From: Dactylellina haptotyla
Taxonomy: Eukaryota > Ascomycota > Orbiliomycetes > Orbiliales > Orbiliaceae
DNA length: 64,000 bases
Assembly (NCBI GenBank): GCA_031310005.1
Contig: CM062379.1
Coordinates: 4,960,001-5,024,000, forward strand
Direction of reading: 5' to 3'
The notes beneath the pieces are model-generated. The model saw nothing but the letters and a program-made list of their open reading frames with translations, did no database searches and had not been told where the DNA came from. Positions 12,850 through 25,391 of this stretch are shown piece after piece. The position numbers and the translations under genes are program-made. Every line of letters starts with the position of its first letter. Position 1 is the first letter of the stretch.

Positions 12850-14962
12850 TTACTCTCGGCTGAGACTCTGCAGACGCGCTTGAGCCGCAATAACCTGGAT
12901 ATCGAAAAAGTTAGCATGTATAGAACACCGCAGATACATAATTTAGAAGATGCAGGGTCACTCACGTCAACGGCCTGTCGGACCTCCAACAGAACTCGAA
13001 CTTCCTTCAGCCAGTCGCCCGCCAATGTCTTCGGCCACCCTTGCAGCTGATTCATCTCTCGCGCCGCCTTGTCCAGGTCTCCCTCCTGCAAGTACGTCTC
13101 CGTCCTCGCCAGGATCGCCTCAACGTCATTCGACGTCGCCAGCCCGGACTTTTTGAACAGCAACTTGCTAGCCACCCAACTCGACGCGTGCCCAAACACA
13201 CCCGCATTCTCGGGCACCAGCGACGCCTTCCTGACCTCCACAGCCACCCGTCTGAATCGGTCGATAATCTGCGCGGGCGACGCAACGCCCTTCTGATATG
13301 CAACCGGATTGATCGAAGCAATCGCTGCTTTGACGACCTCGTCATCACTCGACACCTCTTTCAACGCCGCCAGCTCTCTCACAAACGGCCTAGGCTGTCT
13401 GGGGTCGTTCACTGACGCCTTCACTGCCTCCAACGCCACGTGCATCTGCTGCGTCTGCAAATTCTTATCCAGCTCCTCGGTCCACACACCCGCGATCTCC
13501 CCGAGCTTATTGACATCCTCCGCCAACTCCTTCAACTTGCCCAACCTTCCGTCCCTCTCCTTCTCCACACGCTCCTGTAAATTAGCATACCATTCCTTCT
13601 TCAACTTCAACGCCTGTTCCAACAGCTCGTTCTTCAATTTCGCCTCAGCGAGCGCATCCGACCGCTCAAGCTCCGTCTTAAGCTTCAGCTTGTAGCTCTC
13701 AGCCAATCGGTCCCGCTCGTGCTCAAACTCTTCCCGCCACTTCTCTTCAACAGCGAGCAGTTGTCCTTCCATTGTCTGCACGATCCCGCTGGCGACTTTA
13801 GTAAACTCCACCTCCTGCTCCTTGAGTTTGTCCGTCAAGGGTTCCACGCCGCCAGTCGTCGCAGCCTTCAACTCTTGGATCTTCTCGTTCACGTTCTTCA
13901 CTTCTTGCTTTGCCGAGACGATGGCGTCATCAAAGTGCTTCTTCGCGTCGGATTGATTGATCACTTCGATCACCGAGTTGATAATCTTGACTAGATCGTG
14001 CATGATGGGGTCGTGGTGGTCGACTGGTGCTGGAGAGATTTTCTCCCCGTGGAGGGAAGTGGTGGCTCCCGTCTTCTTAGTCTGCTCGTCAACATGGTCT
14101 CCTGCGGATTTGCCTTCTGGTACGGCCTTCTCGGCGATGACGGTTGCCGTTGCAGCAGCAGCCGGGGAGACAGTCTTCACGAGATCTTCGGCCTTCTTCT
14201 TCTCTTCCTTCTTGTTGCTCTTGTAAGGCCCATCGCGGTCTAGCTGGGCTTTATTCGGATCTTCCTTGTCGCTGAGCTTCCATGTAGCTCCGCTGCGTTT
14301 GGGGATGGTGACGGAGGCGAAATGCTGCGGGGTAGCGATGGAACCTGGGTAGGCACCCGCGTAACGGGCGCGGAACTGGCGGTCTTGGACTTCCAGGACG
14401 ATCTGTTCGCCGAAGGGGATGTATTCCGTGAAGAAGTCGTGGAAGTTGTCGTTCTGAAGAGAGTAGTAGACGCCGCCGCCGTAGCCGAGGAGCGTGAGGA
14501 GCGTGGCAGAGATGAAGAAGTTGCGGAACCGGTGGGTTTGCTTGGGCGGGGTGAAGACTGCTTCTGTGGGGCGAGGAGGGGGGGCCGCCTTTGGGTCTGG
14601 GGTCAAGGGAATCTGGGGGGTTTCGGGGGGTTTGTTGGCTGTGAGGGAAGGCGTGATAGGGGTTTCGAGCTTCGGTACCGGTGGGACGTCTTTAGTCGTC
14701 GTTCCGCTGCCGGGTAGGACGACAGGTGTCGGGTCTGCTGCCTTTTTGTCCGCGTACCATCGTTGGTGCTGTGAATATCCGCAATAGAATATTAGCTTTC
14801 TCTGTGCCCTCTAATGTATACCGAATGGTTTCTGAAGTCAATTGACGTGGAAATGGAGATATGCACCTGCAGATACCCCAATTGACATGCTACCGATGAC
14901 GTTCTCGACCGTAACGCCAGGGCATTATGTAAAGGTCTGGACGCTGCCCGCCGCAGCATCAT
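12850..14962 (-). CDS. MIC60: MICOS complex subunit MIC60 (mitofilin)
   Basis: Inner-mitochondrial-membrane protein that shapes crista junctions and tethers inner to outer membrane. Exons: 14962-14867, 14768-12966, 12894-12850; 647 aa. Exon 1 encodes a basic presequence (MMLRRAASRPLHNALALRSR). A single membrane segment follows about 90-110 residues in (NFFISATLLTLLGYGGGVYY), then a long coiled-coil region rich in Glu, Lys and Leu. The C-terminal mitofilin domain ends with a last exon of 15 codons including the stop (VIAAQARLQSLSRE). The final intron joins LLEVRQAVD to this tail, restoring the conserved C-terminus; reading through the intron would give a false tail. Membrane segment, coiled coil and C-terminal signature together make the call firm. 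No yeast-like N-terminal difference is obvious. Confidence 0.95.
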
Positions 14963-16284
14963 GTGAAAGATACCCGTCGAGGGTGTGGTTGGCTACGGAA
15001 CCGACGCTGCCGATTGCTACGGTGGACGATATTAACACACGAGGGTAACACGGTCTCTTAGCCGGGAGTCGACAGGTGTCTGAAGCCGTCGAGAGGCCAA
15101 TTGAGGGTTGTGACGAGGGGGGTGATGGATGGTTGGAGGCGGTGGTGAAGGAGGGTCGGGTGAGGTTGGTGTTTCTTTTCGGGTTGTTGAGGGATAATTT
15201 TCAGCAGGGGAAACGCCGAGGAAGGAAATTCCCAGTTTGGTGCACGCCTGCCAACCACGCAACGTCATCCGCCACGGGAGGTGCGACACCCACGTTCTCA
15301 CCAGATGCATTCCTGTGCGTATACATATCATGGCCGGATATTTGCGTGGACTAGCTGCCTACGAGGAAGAGAGGAGAGGATGGGATATAAGTTCGTATGT
15401 ATCGTTCAGATTCGACCAATCTATTTCCGGGGTTAAAATACAAGATCGTATGAAAATCAGATATCAAACCAAACATCGGAGAGAATTGATACAGCGGAGT
15501 GTGGGAATTCATATTAAAAACTTGCAATCATGGCAGCGGAAGGGAGGGGGAAAGCGGAGACGGAACGTGATATATGGCACCCAAGGAGATAAAAAGCTAC
15601 ACGATTCGACGACGAGTTCTAGCACCGGATGAGAACAAGAAAAGAGAAGAAAAGGGTAGAAGAAAAAAAAGTTGGTAGCATATCGACTCCTATATCTCCA
15701 AATCTCAACCAATCTCGGTTTTCCGTTCTCTCTCCTTCTCCCATCTTGCAATCCGATCCTCTCCGCTGTTGTTGCATCTCCGGTGATATAGCACAAGTAG
15801 CCTGTCCAACATAAAACTCAAATATAAGGGAATAGAGAAAAACAGAATGATATAAAAAAGGACACTATGGCTCAAATTCCAAATCCTATAGAACGACGAC
15901 CCGTGAACACCAGCATGACGAAGGAAGAAGAAGAAGAAGTTTAGGAAGGAAGGCGAAGGTTGCTAGAAAAAGACCCATTATCGGATGGTATTAAAATAAG
16001 AGTGGGACGCCTAGGCATTAGAAGAGTCATTGAGAAGAGGATAATCCTGGAAGAAAGAAAATAACTCCCTGCCAATCCTCTAGATCTATGAGCGAATGAC
16101 TTTGGTTTGTTGAATGGTTTTGTCGGTTTTTGGTGCATGTGTGAGAAACCCTCCCCAAAGAGTGGTAGGACAGCCCGGAGACATGCAGGAGCACTTGTTC
16201 GGTATCGTTGCTTGTTTCTCTGTTCTGCATGTGTGCTGAAATTCACCATCTTTGTTTTTTGTTTTGTTGTCGGATGCTTTCTCT
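14963..16284. other. Intergenic region, no gene recognised
   Basis: 1.3 kb containing the MIC60 promoter and leader and the 3' flank of the Rab5 gene. A pyrimidine-rich stretch lies at 15080-15180 on the minus strand. ORFs here are short, overlapping and without motifs. Confidence 0.6.
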
Positions 16285-17288
16285 TTAACAAGCACAGTTG
16301 CCCTGTCCACCAACGTTCTGTTGCGGCCTGTTCATGTCGACACCTGGTCTGAGGGCACCGCCGCCTGGTCGTCGCGGGCCGGCTTGGTCTGTGGGCAGCT
16401 TCTTCGCAATGGCGGTGAAGAGTTCCTTTACGTTTTCAGCAGTCTTGGCGGATGTTTCGAGGAACAGGAGGCCGGCCTCGTTTGCGTAGGCTTCGGCGTC
16501 GGCAGTCTCGATGGCGCGTTTCGAAGGGTTGGCGGTGACGAGGTCGAGCTTGTTGCCGGCTAGGGCGATGACGATGGACTCGTTGGCCTGACGCTGCAGT
16601 TCCTTCACCCAGGCTTTTGCTTTGTCCAGGGATGCCTGTTACCCGCACGAGGTTAGAATATTGTCGAAAAACTTGAGCCATATGATAGAGGGATGTGGAT
16701 TTCGTACAGCTTGTGTTATGTCATAGACTACTACGGCGCAGTTGGCGTTCCGGTAGTACATAGGGGCTAGCGACTTGTATCGTTCCTGGCCGGCGGTGTC
16801 CCTGCGTACCTCATATTAGAAAAAAAAGAGATGGAAACGGAAGGTTCGTGGAAAGAAATAGATGCACAAACCATATTTCGAATTTGACGGTGGTATTCTC
16901 GTCGAGGGCGATTGTCTGGGTCAAAAAGGCGGCACCGATTGTACTTTCTCGGTAGTCATCGAATTGATCCTAAGATACCCGATTTCCCGGTTTGAGCAGA
17001 TGGAAGATAAGACATACAGATCGCAGGGAAGCTTTACCTTGACGAATCTCAGCACCAGCGAGCTCTGCAAAGGGGCACATGTCAGTACGAGAGGCTGGAG
17101 AGAGTGGCGGCGGGTGTTCGACGGACCTTTCCGACGGCGGATTCACCTGGACGGGGTGATGGGGAGTTAGCAAGAGAGCACCAGCCAGCCAAAGGGACGG
17201 ACAACACAGGGTACGGACCGAGGAGGACTAGTTTGAATTGGGCGAACCTGGTGGTGGCCGAGGAGGTGGATGCACGAGGCTGGGCCAT
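16285..17288 (-). CDS. VPS21: Rab5-type small GTPase (Vps21/Ypt5)
   Basis: Early-endosome Rab GTPase for endocytic fusion and vacuolar sorting. Six exons: 17288-17219, 17146-17127, 17064-17038, 16969-16872, 16801-16708, 16635-16285; 219 aa. The P-loop GESAVGKS is assembled from three exons, two of them only 20 and 27 nt long. The effector region reads [14 protein letters not shown], the Rab5 signature. Switch II is [20 protein letters not shown], the guanine-binding motif is GNKLDL and the base-contact motif ETSAKT. The C-terminus ends Cys-Ala-Cys, a double geranylgeranylation signal. Two introns use the less common donor GTCCGT. It is divergent from the PHAF1 homologue, with start codons about 590 bp apart. 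Which Rab5 paralogue this is cannot be told from one copy. Confidence 0.95.
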
Positions 17289-17880
17289 GATGACGGGAGA
17301 GCTTTCTCAGTTGGAGGAGGTCTGTAAGATGGTGATGATGGCGATGGTGGTGGTGGTTGTGGTGGTGGTGTGGTGTGGTGAGAGTGTGTCGGGGGATGGC
17401 GATGTTGAGGACAGTCAGTTGCAAGTTGGATGGGGAAAGGGCACCGCTCAGCTTGGTCACAACACCCGAACACCAGAACAGCCTATTTCACTGCACTGCA
17501 AATAGATAAATAAATGCGTAAATGATACAAGAGAGAGAGAGCAAAGGCAGAAGGAACAGCTCGAGGACAGACCAGAGGATTAACCAGCGGATTAAAAGGA
17601 CGGGAGCAGGGGAATTCCATTCGTATGCTTGCAGTTGGTTGGGACGCACACATACGTCAACCCGCCCAGCCAGCAACCCGCCCCGGCGCCCAAATCACCC
17701 GACGACGTCCTTCTTCCTCCTCTTCCTCTTCTTCCTCTTCGCTGAAGGGGACCTCCGCTCGCTCGCTTTCGATTACATTATTACCCGGATACGGCCAAAC
17801 CGACATCGTAGGGCACATACGCAAGCTTCCTGCACAGATACAAATCTTTTTTTCGAGATCGGACTTCATATACAGCAGTC
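17289..17880. promoter_or_regulatory. Shared divergent promoter region, Rab5 / PHAF1
   Basis: Start codons of the two genes face away from each other across 592 bp. The segment contains a GGT/GTG-rich run on the plus strand near 17335-17385 just 5' of the Rab5 ATG, and a TTCCTC/TTCTTC pyrimidine run at 17710-17745 ahead of PHAF1. No clear TATA box was seen. Shared regulation is an inference from the layout. Confidence 0.55.
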
Positions 17881-19459
17881 ATGGCGACGGCCGTCGGAGG
17901 GGTCGCTAACATCCACCCGGGCAAAGGCCTCGGCATCCTCAGTAAATCCACCTTCCCCAGACATTCTGTAATTCACATAAAGATATTTATGTAGCTATAT
18001 ATACACATAGATCGATATTTGAGATATATATATATTTGTGTGATCGTGCTGACATTCCAGTTCCAAAGATCTCGGCTCCTCCCTCTTCGATGTTCTCTCC
18101 AAGCTTCGCTCCAACCCGCTCGTCTACCCCTCCATAAACATCACCTACGACGCCTCAAACCCCCTCACCTCTACCGTCACCGTCTCCCTCGACACTAATG
18201 GCATCCGACTCCGCTTCGACGGCGCTGACCAGCGGCTCCGTCTCATCGAGATCCTCGACTTCAACAAGTCGCGCCTCTCTTACAACGGCGGCGAGCTAGT
18301 CCGCGGTGACGGCAACCCGCCTAGCTTCCGATCTATCTACCATAAGCTCTTCGGCCCAACTTTCCCCGGGGAGTACCTACCTGAGCAGGAAACCTATGTT
18401 CTCTCCTACCCGGGTGTCGCTTTCTCTTTCCCCATAGAACGTTACAAGTGGGACGACAAGGTCGACTTTGTATCCCTCCTCTCCTCCTCAAACGCCTCGC
18501 CCGCCACGAGCATGGCCATATATGCCGGCTCCTCGTGGGCCGAAGCTCGCAACGAACTCTTCACCCGTGCCGTGACCACCCCGAGGTCGCCGCTGGTGAA
18601 CGCCAACTCAGCGCGGCTGTCGACGGCGAACGACGAGATCGAGCTCATCAGGATACATTCCGAGTCCAAGATTGAGCTGGTCAGGCGGCACAACAACCCC
18701 TTCTTCATCAGTTTGAACTCTACTACCGCGCAAGACCTAGTAGCCGAGCTAGGCCCGCCGAGCTCGATATACAGGAAGAACGACCACAGGTTATCCATCC
18801 ATCGGACCTCATCCGGCATGGGCCAGCGGACAGAGCATCACTACACATCAGACTACACCGATGATACCTCGGAGGACCAACAAACCGACGGCGAGGAGGA
18901 TGACGATGATACAGATGCGCGAGGCCCGTCGGCTTCTTCGGACTATTTTTACAACTACTTTAACCACGGCTTCGACGTATTCATATCTACATCCCCATCT
19001 TCATCTTCGGCTACCGGCCATCTGGCCACCAAGGTGATACTGCACGGGAACATCCCAGGCAGCTACGACTTCCAGAGGTACAGGCGGGCGAGGTGGACTC
19101 TAGAATACTTGGACACGCCGACTTACAAAGATCCATTGACAAGTGAGATGGGGTTTGACGATATCGCTGGCAGGCTGAGGGAGAAATGGGGTGTGTCACC
19201 CAAGCCGATGCTGCTGGACCGAGCAAGCGATTCTCCCAGCAGCAGTATCGAGTTGCTCGGTGGGTTTGAGGATGGCGATTCCCAGCTGAAAAGCAACAGT
19301 GATACATTTAGCAATACCGGTGAGTTTTCTCTATCTTTTCCCCTTTACACAGTGCATTTCAAATCTAACGCTAATACCCCAACAGAGCTCTATGGGTTCC
19401 CGAATTTGATTTTTGAGATTTTGAAGAACAGGGCAATCTGCACTTTGACGGTCTTCTAA
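17881..19459 (+). CDS. PHAF1 / UPF0183 family protein (phagophore assembly factor homologue)
   Basis: Homologue of animal PHAF1 (C16orf70/MYTHO), a factor linked to autophagosome membranes. Exons: 17881-17941, 18069-19319, 19386-19459; 461 aa. Seen: the start MATAVGGVANIHPGKGLGIL joined to NLGSSLFDVLSKLRSNP; the family segment GIRLRFDGADQRLRLIEI; FGPTFPGEY followed by LSYPGVAFSFPI; DYFYNYFNHGFDVFIS; and the C-terminal ELYGFPNLIFEILKNRAICTLTVF, which matches the family's closing beta hairpin. The first intron's acceptor is taken as TTCCAAAG, since the CAG eight bases upstream breaks frame with the conserved LGSSLFDV. An acidic low-complexity insert (DGEEDDDDTDARG) sits just before DYFYNYF. The family assignment is by motif; the role in fungi is not established. 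Confidence 0.9.
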
Positions 19460-20728
19460 AGAGCTGCCGGGTGAATCATAGTTTTCTTCTCTTTTTTTTT
19501 CAGGTGCATTGGGTACTGGGGATACCGGGGTGTTTCGTCTTTTCTTTTGTCTTTATCGCTGTAATTAATAAATAACCGGATAAATCGATGCGGGCAACGG
19601 AGCATAAGTATACAGAAACACAGAGATATCACATCGCTATCATTTGGCAACAGGCGTTCGAACGTTAGTATTTACATTGTACCTACCTACTGGGAAATCA
19701 ATACCCTACGTTTCTACTGGCTTTAAAATTATATTCTAGTACGATTTAACAATTAATTACACACGTTTCTTAAAACTCTAAACAAATATCATTAGAACAA
19801 GAGTAGCAGTCTATCGAATTAGATTTGAAGGACTCGATCCTAATTTCGACAACCAATTTCAGAACTACAGACTTCGAGCTTGATACGATAGATATCTGAA
19901 AAAGAAAAGCGAGGTGCTATCTAATCGGCCTAACCTGCGGTCTTCGAAATAAAATGACAATAATGGAGTGATATGCTACATATTTGCTTGGATTTTGTGA
20001 AATTATCGGAGGCAGTAATTTGTATTAAGTCTACGATCCAATCTACACGGCGGCTTGTGCATGGTACTCAATTCGGGTCGCTATCATCCTTGCACCTGAG
20101 CTGAGTCACTACGGTTCCCCCAAGTGATACCGCAATGAATTTTTTGCTCACACGGATTCTGAGTACTTTTGGGGTACCTTCGAGGGCCGTTGACGCCTCG
20201 TCTATGAGTTTTTTTAATCTTTGATTCATTTCTTGGCGGCCGATTTGATTCCATGTCCACCCGAAGCTGTGACACACTCGCACAAACTTGATGGATCCGG
20301 CGCTGGCGTCGTCCATGCACCTCTGTCGTGCAGCAGCCGGCCGTTGTGCCCATTGGCTGAGAGCCTTCAGCCTATCGGCTGGGCTGCGCGAGGAATTTTC
20401 TCGCATCTTCAATGCTCAAGTATGCAAATAAATGGTGCCTCGTATAAATTATCTTGCGGGCGGCAGAGATACGAGCGAGGAAGGAAGTGGGAGGAATGCA
20501 AACCCGCACCAACAACCATCTTCCCTGCTTCTGCGCCCGGCCCAGCTGCAATTCCAACAGCCTGCGAAGGCACACTGCACCGGCACCCGTTCGCTCTGAC
20601 GCAGCCGGCGGGTGCTCGTTATATCCAGACATCTCGTCTGCTTCATCACCATCGATCCCATCATCGTTTCCATCACCACCATCGTCAGAGTACCTGAGCT
20701 GCCCCCCGGCTGGTGGCTGGCTCCAACT
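19460..20728. other. Intergenic region, no gene recognised
   Basis: 1.27 kb between PHAF1 and IKS1, both on the plus strand. The first 700 bp are A/T-rich. A 114-codon minus ORF at 20068-20412 has mixed composition but no motif I recognise and no conserved-looking start; I do not call it. Confidence 0.55.
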
Positions 20729-23681
20729 ATGGACAGCATCGTCCCGTATCGCGGCGATAACTCCAGCGTCGTGCTGTAAGTCTGCCTCCCCCCCGGCCAA
20801 TCAAGCTCCACCACATCGTCCAGTTCCACCTCGAGCTAATGCTGATATAACATACGCCCAGACGCCACGAAAACTCCCTCGTCGTCTACGACCACAACTC
20901 CCGCCAACTCGCTCTCCGCTCCACAACCCCGCCAACACCCCACGATGCACCCACCTTACGCTCCCCGTCATGCCCTTACTGCCATCAATCCATATCCGAA
21001 GAGCTAGCAGAAGGCATCCGGCGTGACTCCGCAGCCGCCGCCGCAGCAGCAGCAGCAGCGAACGCACACAGAAGAGATCACCATGCCTCGTCTGGCGCTA
21101 CATCACCAGAAGACGCGGGGTTTATAACCCCGGAATACTTCCGTATCCTCAACGCCCGTCTCCTCCCGGACGGCAGCACGCACCTCTCGCCTCCCGGGTC
21201 GCCCAGGCGCCGCATGCCCAGTCTCGTAGGCAGTTCTACCACTCCTGCTACCACCGCCCATGTTGCCAGCGTTACCTCGACGGGTGGCAGCCCCGTAGAT
21301 GAACATAACAGAAGCGATTCACGTGGGAGGTATGCTCGCTCGCGGTCGTCGAGCACGCACGGCATCTCCAGCTCGGCGTTCAGTCCTGGCTATTTCAATC
21401 AGTTTTTTGTGAAGGAGCGGGAGTTGGGGAAGGGAGGGAAGGGAGTCGTGTTACTGGTTAGACATGTGCTCGATGGGGTTAACTTGGGATTGTTCGCCTG
21501 CAAGAGGGTCCCCGTAGGCGATGACCATACATGGCTGGCAAAGGTGTTAATGGAAGTACAGCTATTGCAGCAACTCTCGCATCAGAATCTGGTGTCGTAT
21601 AGACATGCTTGGTTGGAAGATATGCAGATATCCAGTACGTTTTTCTATCAATTAATTCGGTGGGGTTTATTGCTAATTGTGGAAGACTTTGGCCCGAGCG
21701 TGCCTTGCGCTTTCATCCTTCAGCAGGTATGCATCTACACTCCCGCATACAGAACTTAATACTAACATTGTAAAGTACTGTAACTCTGGCGACCTTCAAA
21801 ATTACGTCTACGAAAAGAAAGCGACGCAGACAAACGACCAAATCAAAGAACAACTCCGCATGCGCCGTTTATCAAAAAGTCAACAATCTCGTGAAACATC
21901 CGCGGGTCCCAAACTCCTGCCCTTTGAACAAGTAATATCCTTCTTTAGAGACATAGCATCCGGTCTGAACTATCTACACTCCAACGGCTTCATCCACCGA
22001 GATTTGAAACCCTCGAACTGTCTACTACATGACACTGGCGTTCCCGGCTCTGAGCTTCGAGTTCTGGTCAGCGATTTCGGCGAGGTACAACGTGAAGATG
22101 CGAAAAGACGTTCAACGGGAGCAACTGGGACGATATCATATTGTGCGCCGGAGGTACTACGCAGAGGTGAATATTTAGTTCCCCGTGCTCAAGTTGCTTG
22201 TGCGGCTTGAGTGCAGACTCTCCAGTATTAAACGACTGCATGAGCTTAACTTCTTTCTTCTTCTTTTTCGTCGCGAAAAAATCCAGTCGGTCCAAGCGGC
22301 GAATTTGGGAATTTTACCACAAAGTCAGATATCTTCTCGCTCGGTATGATCCTGCACTTTATGTGCTTTGCAAAACTACCGTATTTGAACAGCGACGAAG
22401 CCAATGAAGAGAACGAGGAGATTGATAAGTTGAGGGAAGAGATTTCGGCTTGGGCTGGGTATAACGATCGGTACCGGAATGCAAGAGGGGATATCCCTGA
22501 GAAACTGCTACGGAATTTAGGTCGACTGCTGTCGGTTGAGCCTGCGAAGCGGCCGAGTGCATCAGATATCCTGGGTGGTATCAGGTCGGAGTTTGGATAC
22601 GGAGAGGATGGGATTTCGAGGGTACCGATTTTTCTTCTCTTTCCCTTCAATTTAAGGTTCTTCTATGAATCCGAGGCGCTGACTCTTTATAAAGCGAACA
22701 CCTGTATCACCTAAACCTCCAAATCTGGGGCTAGCAGATGACGGGCGGTTTCACAGAATTTCGCCCGTCCCCAGCGGCCCTAGCACACCAGTGATCAATC
22801 CCTCCACATCTCTCGCTCGTAGCAACAAATCACGAAACGGTCCGCTCTCTGGAAAACAGCACACCAGAAAATCTTCGAAACTTAGAGAGATTACCTCCCA
22901 ATTGAACTTACCCGAGTCTCTGGCTTCCTCGTCGATCAAATCCCCGGCCAACGGCTCCAACGAGTCTTTGGATTCCAATTTTTCCGCGGTTAGTGCATCG
23001 CAAGCTACGATTGATTCTGGAACTTCATCTTCTCCGTCGTCTGATGAAGAGGGTCCTCTCGTGCCGGTTAGAACTCAAAGCTCGAGTTTAATATTACGGC
23101 CCAAAGGACACGGTATCCACCCTTCCTCTCAGTCACCGCGAGAGAACAAATATAATATTTCCGATGGGATGAGTAGCCGACAAGGTGATGATGATATTAA
23201 GAGTATAATTATCACGACGGACTCGAAACCACCGGCGTTGACGGCACCACCGACACCCGCGAAATCTAATTTTGCGAGGCGGTTAGTGGTCATGCCGCAG
23301 GTGTGGCTGGTTGTTAAGATTTTATTGTTCTTTTTGAAGGTATGTACTCGAAACAGAGACGCAAAAGTAGGAGAAATATACAGCGTATTAACCTGGTGGA
23401 CTTCAGGTCATATCGATGATGAACCGGTGTTCCCCTGTTGCGCCGAATCCATGGGTGTTTAATTCGTTATTACTATTGGCACTCGTAGATTTATTCGGGT
23501 GAGTATCCGTCCGTAAATGAGCTTTGTATCATGTGCTAATTACAGAAATAGCCCCTTTCTAGCTACCACGATTCTGCTATTAGTTTTGCACGCTGCGGGT
23601 TTCTATGTTGCGTTTAGGTTTAATGCGTTATGTGCGACAGATGATGGATCGCGGCATGGTATTTGGGAATGGACTGCGTGA
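20729..23681 (+). CDS. IKS1: IKS1-like protein kinase with C-terminal membrane segments
   Basis: Ser/Thr protein kinase of the fungal Iks1 type. Eight exons: 20729-20775, 20862-21634, 21686-21726, 21776-22166, 22287-22621, 22695-23339, 23407-23498, 23546-23681; 819 aa. The N-terminus (MDSIVPYRG, RHENSLVVYDHNSRQLALR, then CPYCH) fits this family. A poly-Ala run follows near residue 80. The kinase domain covers roughly 200-560: glycine loop LGKGGKGVV, Lys in ACKRV, HRDLKPSNC near 361, DFGEV, CAPEVL. The region after it is Ser/Pro-rich. The last three exons encode hydrophobic stretches (WLVVKILLFFL; NSLLLLALVDLFG; TTILLLVLHAAGFYVAF), so membrane anchoring is predicted. The intron at 22622-22694 uses acceptor TTTATAAAG, which keeps the frame into RTPVSPKPPN; the closer CTAGCAG acceptor would not. 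Substrates are unknown. Confidence 0.9.
21028..21062 (+). repeat. GCN trinucleotide run encoding poly-Ala in the IKS1-like kinase
   Basis: A run of GCC, GCA and GCG codons gives about ten consecutive Ala residues. Mixed codons suggest it is fairly stable, apart from a pure GCA block of five. Confidence 0.85.
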
Positions 23682-25391
23682 ATGAAGCCCAGATGTAGAG
23701 CATTTGGATTTGGATTTTCTCTTTTTCTTTTCTTGTGCTTGGCATTTTACACGGAGGTTTGCTCTTTTTGTCTTGTTTTTTCTTTATATATCCTTCGGAA
23801 AACTTCGTTCGCTATGACGTTATGAGGACATGATAAAAGCGCTCTTACTTGGGTTTGAGGTGTGTGTGCGTTTATCATTGGCATAAAGCATTTTATAGGA
23901 AGGGCATGGAAAATTTCTACTTGAATATAACTCAATAGTCATCATGGTGTGAATGTAGAACTCTACCCAGAATTGTGGGATCCTTCAAGTACCAAGAGAA
24001 GCCATATACTTATAGGATACCCTGAGTTTGTTCTAAAGTTTCCCTTTTTCTCGGATGGCATAGGTTTGGTATTATTAACAAAGATTGTCACCAGTCTCGG
24101 AACAAGACTAATTTGTGATTATCTATTTGCTCAACTGAAATATATCTTGGCGACACAAAGCTACGAGAGATAAAAAATATTCCAAGTACGAGGCGAATTC
24201 ATTAGCTCGAGGCTTTAGAACATGCGGCTCGAACCGGTACGACCGAAATGGAGTTGTACAAAAACAGGTGCGACGAATTTTCAAACTGTGGCGCACCATC
24301 CCTTAACTCACCTACGACACCGAATGGAAACTGATAATCCAACTCGGGCAGATCAAGAAAAGAAAGGGTCTTCAAAAAGCTTAGCCCTAGCACTTCTGTC
24401 TAACATTCAACGGTTTACTTGATTTAGTCAGAAGGTCTTTTCTAGAACGAGCCCAAGCCCAAAAGCTTGTCTAAAATTCAGTCATAACGAGAAACAGCAA
24501 AGCAAGCCCAAGTCCTAAGCTAAAGTCGTAGATTCTACTCTTGGTTCTTTCAGTAATTCCAAAACCCAATATCTATGTGATTTAAGAAGATATAATTTTC
24601 AGTCACCTAAGATTGGTTTGCTTCGGTCTCCCCGACGTATTCGTTATGATAGTCTAGGCTTCAAATAGCTAGTCAGCGTGATAATGAACAAAGCCCAAAG
24701 ACATTTCCCTTCCTTTCTCTCCTAAGAAGCTCGGACAATACATTCACCTATATAATGGCTAAGAAAAATAATCTCTGTTGGGTGCCTACAGGAGACTTGT
24801 CACAGATTCCAACTAACAAATCGAGCCGTGATATTGCCTTCGTTCTATTGAAGCGGATTGAAAGCCCAATTTCTCCAGTCCTGTGGATCATAAATGTCCG
24901 GTAACCAACAGATAGTGGTACCACCACCCACTCTTTTACATTCTATCGCTGGAGCCACGCAGTCGAGAATGTCGCAGCTCTGTAGGGGTGACACCAAACG
25001 CCGCAAGAGACCCATCAATACGAGTTTCGGTGGTCTATATGTGGCTAGTGTGCCGATTTCTCAGTCAGAACTAGCCCATATAACAATAGTTTTTATTATT
25101 AAGGCGTACGCTGAGGGGTGACATTTTCACTTGCCAATTTGGGTAGTCTTCCAAAAGCGTACACATCAAGGTTTCACATTTCATCTAAAATTTTATCTGC
25201 CAGCCGAGATTTCGTATATAAGAAGCGGAATCGTCACCACTGTAATTTTACAACCCAATCGCGCAGATAGGAAATCAATAATATAATATCCACCCAGATC
25301 ACGATATTCCAACAAACTATCTAGCTTGACCGGCGTTTAATTTTCTCTATTATAATAATATCCTAAAGTTAAAGCATATTTCCTCGTCAAT
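23682..25391. other. A/T-rich gene-poor region ahead of the subtilase
   Basis: 1.7 kb. Nothing beyond short motif-free ORFs on either strand. The last 200 bp contain the probable subtilase promoter. Confidence 0.6.
25215..25222 (+). promoter_or_regulatory. TATA box of the subtilase gene
   Basis: TATATAAG lies 177 bp upstream of the subtilase ATG, followed by an A/T-rich leader. Position and consensus fit a fungal TATA element. Confidence 0.5.

Noticed and set aside
20068-20412. 114-codon minus ORF before IKS1
   Set aside because: Mixed composition but no recognisable domain, splice context or promoter; kept only as a note.
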